A stretch of 64,000 nt of DNA. Origin: Rhizobium ecuadorense (lineage in GTDB: Bacteria > Pseudomonadota > Alphaproteobacteria > Rhizobiales > Rhizobiaceae). A program made the position numbers and the translations under genes. The notes under the pieces were generated by a model. The model was not told the DNA's origin and did no database searches. It saw only the letters and a program-made list of their open reading frames with translations. Below, in pieces: positions 59,096 through 64,000 of this stretch (positions are counted from its first letter, which is position 1; every line of letters starts with the position of its first letter). Location: assembly GCF_001187535.1 (NCBI RefSeq), contig NZ_LFIO01001065.1:248001-312000 (forward strand), given 5' to 3'.

Positions 59096-60648
59096 CAGTC
59101 AGGATTTATGTTCCGCGCGATGCCGCTGCGCTGGCGCTCGGGGCCGAAAAGGTGGCAAAGGCGATTGCCCAGGAGATCGCCGCCCGCGGCCTTGATGCCG
59201 AGATCGTGCGCAACGGCTCGCGCGGAATGTTCTGGCTGGAGCCGCTGGTCGAGGTCGAGCTTGCCGGCAAGCGCATCGGCTACGGACCGGTGAAGGCAAA
59301 GGATGTGTCCGTTCTGTTCGATGCCGGGATCATCGATGGCGGCGATCACCCGCTCTGTCTCGGGGAGGTTGAAGACCTCCCGTTCCTGAAGGAACAGACC
59401 CGCCTGACCTTCGCCCGCTGCGGCGTCACCGATCCGCTGTCGCTGGCCGATTACGAAGCGCATGGCGGCCTTGCCGGCCTTCGCCGCGCCGTTTCGATGG
59501 CGCCTGCCGAAATCGTCAAGGAAGTCACCGATTCCGGCCTTCGCGGCCGTGGCGGCGCGGGTTTCCCCACAGGCATCAAGTGGAAGACGGTTCTCGATGC
59601 CGCCGGCGACCGCAAATATATCGTCTGCAACGCCGACGAGGGCGACAGCGGCACCTTTGCCGACCGGATGATCATGGAGGGTGATCCCTTCGTGCTGATC
59701 GAGGGCATGGCGATATCAGGACTTGCTACCGGCGCCACGAAGGGCTTCGTCTACACGCGTTCGGAATATCCGCACGCCATCGCTGCGATGACCGAGGCTG
59801 TCGCCATCGCGCGCCAAGCCGGGATACTCGGCCCTTCGGTGCTCGGCTCCGGCCGCGCCTTCGATATCGAGGTGCGCACCGGCGCCGGCGCCTATGTCTG
59901 CGGCGAGGAGACGGCGCTGCTGAACAGCCTCGAAGGCAAGCGCGGCGTCGTGCGCGCCAAGCCGCCGTTGCCGGCGCATAAGGGGCTGTTTGACTGTCCG
60001 ACCGTCATCAACAATGTGATCTCGCTCGCCTCAGTGCCTGTCATCATGGAGAAGGGTGCGGCCTTCTATCGCGATTTCGGTATGGGCCGCTCGCGCGGCA
60101 CCATCCCGCTACAGATCGCCGGCAATATCAGATATGGCGGTCTTTACGAAACGGCCTTCGGTCTTGCGCTCGGCGATATCGTCGACAGGATCGGCGGCGG
60201 TACGGCGACAGGACGGCCGGTCAAGGCCGTGCAGGTCGGTGGGCCGCTCGGGGCCTATTTCCCGCGGGCACTGTTCGACACGCCGTTCGATTACGAAGCC
60301 TTCGCTGCCAGGGACGGGCTGATCGGCCATGCCGGCATCGTCGTCTTCGACGACACCGCCGACATGCTGAAGCAGGCGCGTTTCGCCATGGAATTCTGCG
60401 CCGTCGAAAGCTGCGGCAAGTGCACGCCCTGCCGCATCGGCTCGACGCGCGGCGTCGAGACGGCCGACAAGATCGCCCATGGCATCGAGCCGGAGAAGAA
60501 CCGGGCGCTGCTCACCGATCTCTGCAATACGATGAAATTCGGCTCGCTCTGCGCGCTCGGCGGTTTCACGCCCTATCCGGTCATGAGCGCCATGACGCAT
60601 TTCCCGGAGGATTTTTCGCCGGCGCCGATGGTGGAGGCTGCGGAATGA
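59092..60648 (+). CDS. fdsB: NAD-dependent formate dehydrogenase beta subunit
   Basis: 518 residues. An N-terminal thioredoxin-like domain fused to a NuoF-like FMN/NADH domain: SGLRGRGGAGFPTGIKWK, NADEGDSGTFADR, and the [4Fe-4S] motif ESCGKCTPCRIGSTRG. It passes electrons to NAD. A 63-base gap follows. Confidence 0.95.
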   Translation: MTVRIYVPRDAAALALGAEKVAKAIAQEIAARGLDAEIVRNGSRGMFWLEPLVEVELAGKRIGYGPVKAKDVSVLFDAGIIDGGDHPLCLGEVEDLPFLKEQTRLTFARCGVTDPLSLADYEAHGGLAGLRRAVSMAPAEIVKEVTDSGLRGRGGAGFPTGIKWKTVLDAAGDRKYIVCNADEGDSGTFADRMIMEGDPFVLIEGMAISGLATGATKGFVYTRSEYPHAIAAMTEAVAIARQAGILGPSVLGSGRAFDIEVRTGAGAYVCGEETALLNSLEGKRGVVRAKPPLPAHKGLFDCPTVINNVISLASVPVIMEKGAAFYRDFGMGRSRGTIPLQIAGNIRYGGLYETAFGLALGDIVDRIGGGTATGRPVKAVQVGGPLGAYFPRALFDTPFDYEAFAARDGLIGHAGIVVFDDTADMLKQARFAMEFCAVESCGKCTPCRIGSTRGVETADKIAHGIEPEKNRALLTDLCNTMKFGSLCALGGFTPYPVMSAMTHFPEDFSPAPMVEAAE

Positions 60649-60711
60649 TGGCCTTCTACCCGTCAGCTCCCTCCGAATTGCTCATTTTCACTTCCAGACA
60701 GGAGGCCGACC

Positions 60712-63591
60712 ATGTCTCTCATCCATGAAATCGACTACGGCACTCCTGCTTCGACATCCGAGGTGATGGTGACACTCACCATCGATGGGCAGCAGATCAG
60801 CGTGCCGGAGGGCACCTCGATCATGCGCGCTTCGATGGAGGCCGGCATCACGGTGCCGAAGCTCTGCGCCACCGACATGATCGACGCCTTCGGTTCCTGC
60901 CGGCTCTGTCTCGTCGAGATTGAGGGCCGGGCGGGCATGCCTGCCTCCTGCACGACGCCGGTGGCGGCCAACATGGTGGTGCACACGCAGACGGGACGGC
61001 TGAAGGATGTTCGCCGCGGCGTGATGGAGCTTTATATTTCCGACCACCCGCTCGACTGTCTGACCTGCGCTGCCAACGGCGATTGCGAATTGCAGGACAT
61101 GGCGGGCGCCGTCGGCCTGCGTGACGTGCGCTACGGCTATGACGGCGACAACCACATCAGGGCGCGCAACAATGGCGAGATCAATCTGAAATGGACGCCG
61201 AAGGACGAATCCAATCCCTACTTCACCTTTGATCCCTCCAAGTGCATCGTCTGTTCGCGCTGCGTGCGCGCCTGCGAAGAGGTGCAAGGCACTTTCGCGC
61301 TGACGATCGAGGGGCGCGGTTTCGGCTCCAAGGTTTCCTCGGGTGCGCATGAAGCTTTCATCGATTCCGAATGTGTCTCTTGCGGCGCCTGCGTCCAGGC
61401 CTGCCCGACGGCGACGCTGACGGAGAAGTCGGTGATAGAGATCGGCCAGCCCGAGCATTCGGCCATCACCACCTGCGCCTATTGCGGTGTCGGCTGTTCC
61501 TTCAAGGCGGAGATGCGCGGCGAGGAGCTGGTGCGCATGGTGCCGTGGAAGGATGGCCAGGCCAATCGCGGCCATTCCTGCGTCAAGGGCCGCTTTGCTT
61601 ACGGCTATTCCTCCCATAAGGACCGCATCCTCAACCCGATGATCCGCGAAAAGGTCAGCGATCCCTGGCGGGAGGTGAGCTGGGACGAGGCCTTCGCGCA
61701 TGTGGCGTCGGAGTTCCGCCGCATTCAGTATCAGTATGGCCGCGAGTCGATCGGCGGCATCACCTCGTCGCGCTGCACCAATGAGGAAACCTATCTGGTG
61801 CAGAAGCTGGTCCGCGCCGGCTTCGGCAACAACAATGTCGATACCTGCGCCCGCGTCTGCCATTCGCCGACTGGCTACGGTCTCGGCCAGGCCTTCGGCA
61901 CCTCGGCCGGCACGCAGAACTTCGACAGCGTCGAGTATTCCGATGTTGTCGTCATCATCGGTGCCAACCCGACGGACGGCCATCCGGTATTCGCCTCGCG
62001 GCTGAAGAAGCGGCTGCGCCAGGGCGCCAAGCTCATCGTCATCGATCCGCGCCGCACCGATATCGTCCGGTCGCCGCATATCGAGGCTTCTTACCATCTG
62101 CCGCTGAAGCCCGGCACCAATGTCGCTGTCATGACGGCGCTGGCGCATGTGATCGTCACCGAAGGGCTCTATGACGAGGCGTTTATCCGCGAGCGCTGCG
62201 ACTGGTCGGAATTCGAGGACTGGGCTGGTTTCGTCGCCGAACCGGCGCACAGCCCCGAAGAGACCGAGATCTTCACCGGCGTACCGGCGGCGGATCTGCG
62301 CGGCGCGGCAAGGCTCTATGCCAAGGGCGGCAACGGCGCGATCTATTATGGTCTCGGCGTCACCGAACACAGCCAGGGCTCGACCACCGTCATCGCGATC
62401 GCCAATCTGGCGATGGCGACCGGCAATATCGGCCGCCCCGGCGTCGGCGTGAACCCGTTGCGCGGCCAGAACAATGTGCAGGGCTCCTGCGACATGGGCT
62501 CCTTCCCGCACGAACTGCCCGGCTACCGGCACATTTCCGACGATGCGACGCGCGATATCTTCGAAAAGCTCTGGGGCGTGAAGATCAACAACGAGCCGGG
62601 CCTGCGCATTCCGAACATGCTGGATGCGGCGGTCGACGGTTCCTTCAAGGGTCTCTACGTTCAGGGCGAGGACATTCTCCAGTCCGATCCCGATACGAAA
62701 CATGTCGCGGCCGGACTGGCCGCGATGGAATGCGTCGTCGTGCAGGACCTGTTCCTCAACGAGACCGCCAATTACGCTCATGTCTTCCTGCCGGGCTCGA
62801 CCTTCCTCGAGAAGGACGGCACCTTCACCAATGCCGAGCGCCGCATCAACCGCGTGCGCAAGGTGATGACGCCGCGCAACGGTTATGGCGACTGGGAAGT
62901 GACACAGAAGCTTGCCCGGGCGATGGGACTCGACTGGAACTACAATCATCCGTCGGAGATCATGGACGAGATCGCGGCGACCACGCCGAGTTTCGCGCTT
63001 GTAAGCTACGACTATCTCGAAAAGATGGGCTCGGTGCAGTGGCCCTGCAACGAGAAGAACCCGCTCGGCTCGCCGATCATGCATGTCAACGGATTCGTGC
63101 GCGGCAAGGGCAAGTTCATCCGCACCGAATATGTGGCGACCGACGAGCGCACCGGTCCGCGCTTCCCGCTGCTGCTCACCACCGGTCGCATCCTCAGCCA
63201 GTACAATGTCGGGGCGCAGACGCGGCGGACCGAGAATGTCGTCTGGCATGCGGAAGACCGGCTGGAAATCCATCCGCACGATGCCGAGCAGCGCGGCGTT
63301 CGCGACGGCGACTGGGTGAAGCTCGGCAGCCGCTCCGGCGACACGACGCTCCGGGCACTGATCACCGATCGTGTGGCGCCGGGTGTCGTCTATACGACCT
63401 TCCATCACCCCAATACGCAGGCGAACGTCATCACCACCGACTTTTCCGACTGGGCGACGAACTGCCCGGAATACAAGGTGACGGCGGTGCAGGTCTCGCC
63501 CTCCAACGGCCCGAGCGACTGGCAGATGGAATATGACGAGCAAGCGCGGCAATCGCGCCGGATCGCCGGAAAGCTCGAGGCAGCGGAGTGA
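60712..63591 (+). CDS. fdsA: NAD-dependent formate dehydrogenase alpha subunit (molybdenum)
   Basis: 959 residues. From the N-terminus: [2Fe-2S] Cys52, Cys63, Cys66, Cys80; NuoG-like His112, Cys116, Cys119, Cys125; two [4Fe-4S] sets at Cys178-188 and Cys221-231; the molybdopterin-domain [4Fe-4S] Cys255, Cys258, Cys262, Cys290; active-site Cys383 in RVCHSPTGYG (Cys, not selenocysteine). It oxidises formate to carbon dioxide using a bis-MGD molybdenum centre. AGGAGG precedes ATG 60712. Confidence 0.97.
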   Translation: MSLIHEIDYGTPASTSEVMVTLTIDGQQISVPEGTSIMRASMEAGITVPKLCATDMIDAFGSCRLCLVEIEGRAGMPASCTTPVAANMVVHTQTGRLKDVRRGVMELYISDHPLDCLTCAANGDCELQDMAGAVGLRDVRYGYDGDNHIRARNNGEINLKWTPKDESNPYFTFDPSKCIVCSRCVRACEEVQGTFALTIEGRGFGSKVSSGAHEAFIDSECVSCGACVQACPTATLTEKSVIEIGQPEHSAITTCAYCGVGCSFKAEMRGEELVRMVPWKDGQANRGHSCVKGRFAYGYSSHKDRILNPMIREKVSDPWREVSWDEAFAHVASEFRRIQYQYGRESIGGITSSRCTNEETYLVQKLVRAGFGNNNVDTCARVCHSPTGYGLGQAFGTSAGTQNFDSVEYSDVVVIIGANPTDGHPVFASRLKKRLRQGAKLIVIDPRRTDIVRSPHIEASYHLPLKPGTNVAVMTALAHVIVTEGLYDEAFIRERCDWSEFEDWAGFVAEPAHSPEETEIFTGVPAADLRGAARLYAKGGNGAIYYGLGVTEHSQGSTTVIAIANLAMATGNIGRPGVGVNPLRGQNNVQGSCDMGSFPHELPGYRHISDDATRDIFEKLWGVKINNEPGLRIPNMLDAAVDGSFKGLYVQGEDILQSDPDTKHVAAGLAAMECVVVQDLFLNETANYAHVFLPGSTFLEKDGTFTNAERRINRVRKVMTPRNGYGDWEVTQKLARAMGLDWNYNHPSEIMDEIAATTPSFALVSYDYLEKMGSVQWPCNEKNPLGSPIMHVNGFVRGKGKFIRTEYVATDERTGPRFPLLLTTGRILSQYNVGAQTRRTENVVWHAEDRLEIHPHDAEQRGVRDGDWVKLGSRSGDTTLRALITDRVAPGVVYTTFHHPNTQANVITTDFSDWATNCPEYKVTAVQVSPSNGPSDWQMEYDEQARQSRRIAGKLEAAE

Positions 63592-63630
63592 CGATGGGGG
63601 GACGGGCTGGCGTTGACGGTGAGGCGGAGG

Positions 63631-63650
63631 AGGGTGTTTTTCACCCTTTT
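63631..63650 (+). terminator. Weak terminator-like hairpin between fdsA and fdhD
   Basis: AGGGTG and CACCCT form a six-base stem with a TTTTT loop, followed by TTT. It lies nine bases before fdhD, so full termination there is unlikely; partial attenuation is possible. Confidence 0.4.
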
Positions 63651-63655
63651 GCCGC

Positions 63656-64000
63656 ATGGTAGATTTCCCCACCACCGCCCGCGCCGCCGAAACCGCCCGC
63701 CGCAATGGCTTGATGCACAGCGGCTCTCGCATCGTGCCGGAAGAGGTGCCGGTCGCCTTTTCCTATGGCGGCAGCTCGCATGCGGTGATGATGGCGACGC
63801 CTGCCGATCTTGAGGATTTTGCCGTCGGCTTCAGCCTGACCGAAGGGATCATCGCGAAGCGGGTGGAGATATCCGGCATCGAGTTCGTCGCGGGTGAGCA
63901 GGGGATCGATGTGCAGGTGAGCCTGGTCGACGACGTCGCCGATCGGCTGCGGGCACGCCGCCGCAGCATGGCGGGGCCGGTCGGCTGCGGCCTCTGCGGC
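63656..64000 (+). CDS. fdhD: Formate dehydrogenase accessory sulfurtransferase, N-terminal part
   Basis: 115 codons, running to the window edge. The protein begins MVDFPTTARAAETARRN and contains EEVPVAFSYGGSSHAVMMAT, the DFAVGFSLTEGII stretch and ends with the CGLCG motif at the window edge, whose cysteines carry sulfur from IscS to the molybdenum cofactor of formate dehydrogenase. Starts 64 bases after the fdsA stop. Confidence 0.93.
   Translation, partial: MVDFPTTARAAETARRNGLMHSGSRIVPEEVPVAFSYGGSSHAVMMATPADLEDFAVGFSLTEGIIAKRVEISGIEFVAGEQGIDVQVSLVDDVADRLRARRRSMAGPVGCGLCG

Noticed and set aside
61854..61868. Possible selenocysteine site in fdsA
   Set aside because: The active-site codon is TGC (Cys) and there is no in-frame TGA.
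63594..63662. 22-codon ORF between fdsA and fdhD
   Set aside because: No clear homology and it overlaps the fdhD start; a GC-rich chance frame.
60688..63732. 1014-codon open frame on the minus strand opposite fdsA
   Set aside because: Codon-phase shadow of a strongly biased gene; no recognisable domain, no ribosome site.

Overview
The window is a stretch of the main chromosome of a Rhizobium-type alphaproteobacterium, most like the R. etli / R. leguminosarum group. The evidence is the high GC content, the hemD-hemC / tsaD-gpsA order, the sdhCDAB block with zapE-mdh-sucCDAB-lpd downstream, an atpHAGDC operon whose AtpH matches my memory of R. etli AtpH, an Omp19-like lipoprotein of the Brucella/Rhizobiales type, and a perfect CtrA-type box. 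I made no database searches. Family names come from motifs and remembered families. I saw no tRNA, rRNA, CRISPR array, insertion sequence or prophage.

Layout. 1-5.6 kb holds core genes: the 5' end of a mitofilin-like gene, hemD and hemC on the minus strand, then tsaD-gpsA-YciI-EVE-methyltransferase on the plus strand in a tightly packed run. 5.6-16.0 kb looks like an accessory catabolic and transport block. On the minus strand are a ureohydrolase, a polar amino-acid ABC importer without an ATPase, and an ornithine-cyclodeaminase-family reductase. Divergently on the plus strand are a complete PotDBCA-like importer, a LysR regulator and a RidA-like protein, then a probable gene tail. 16.1-35.4 kb is central carbon metabolism: sdhCDAB, a nucleotidyltransferase, an Omp19-like lipoprotein, zapE, then mdh-sucC-sucD-sucA-(YciI)-sucB-(DUF4241, secreted protein, SDR, LysE)-lpdA, closed by a good terminator.

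35.4-44.7 kb holds a cytochrome b561, two tandem TraB/GumN proteins, XerC, an acyltransferase, a GNAT protein, a DapA-like aldolase, PriA and a small membrane protein. 44.7-50.1 kb is the F1-ATPase operon atpH-A-G-D-(79-residue CxxC protein)-C, with a hairpin-rich leader and a strong terminator. 50.2-52.3 kb has two surface-glycan genes. 52.4-55.3 kb is a thiamine-precursor importer thiX-thiZ-thiY led by a TPP riboswitch and a 42-codon ORF that looks like the remnant of a YkoF-type thiamine-binding gene. 55.6-57.5 kb has soxR with its own SoxR box, an SDR gene and an autoregulated ArsR gene. 57.6 kb to the end is an NAD-dependent molybdenum formate dehydrogenase locus: fdsR-like regulator, fdsG-fdsB-fdsA, then the start of fdhD.

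How the genes work together. SdhABCD, Mdh, SucCD and SucAB-Lpd make up much of the TCA cycle. The ATP synthase and formate dehydrogenase serve energy conservation. The most unusual items are small genes embedded in core operons (YciI between sucA and sucB; a 79-residue CPFCG protein between atpD and atpC; four non-TCA genes between sucB and lpdA), the riboswitch-controlled leader ORF coupled to thiX, and a family of short palindromic repeats that abuts stop codons at several sites.
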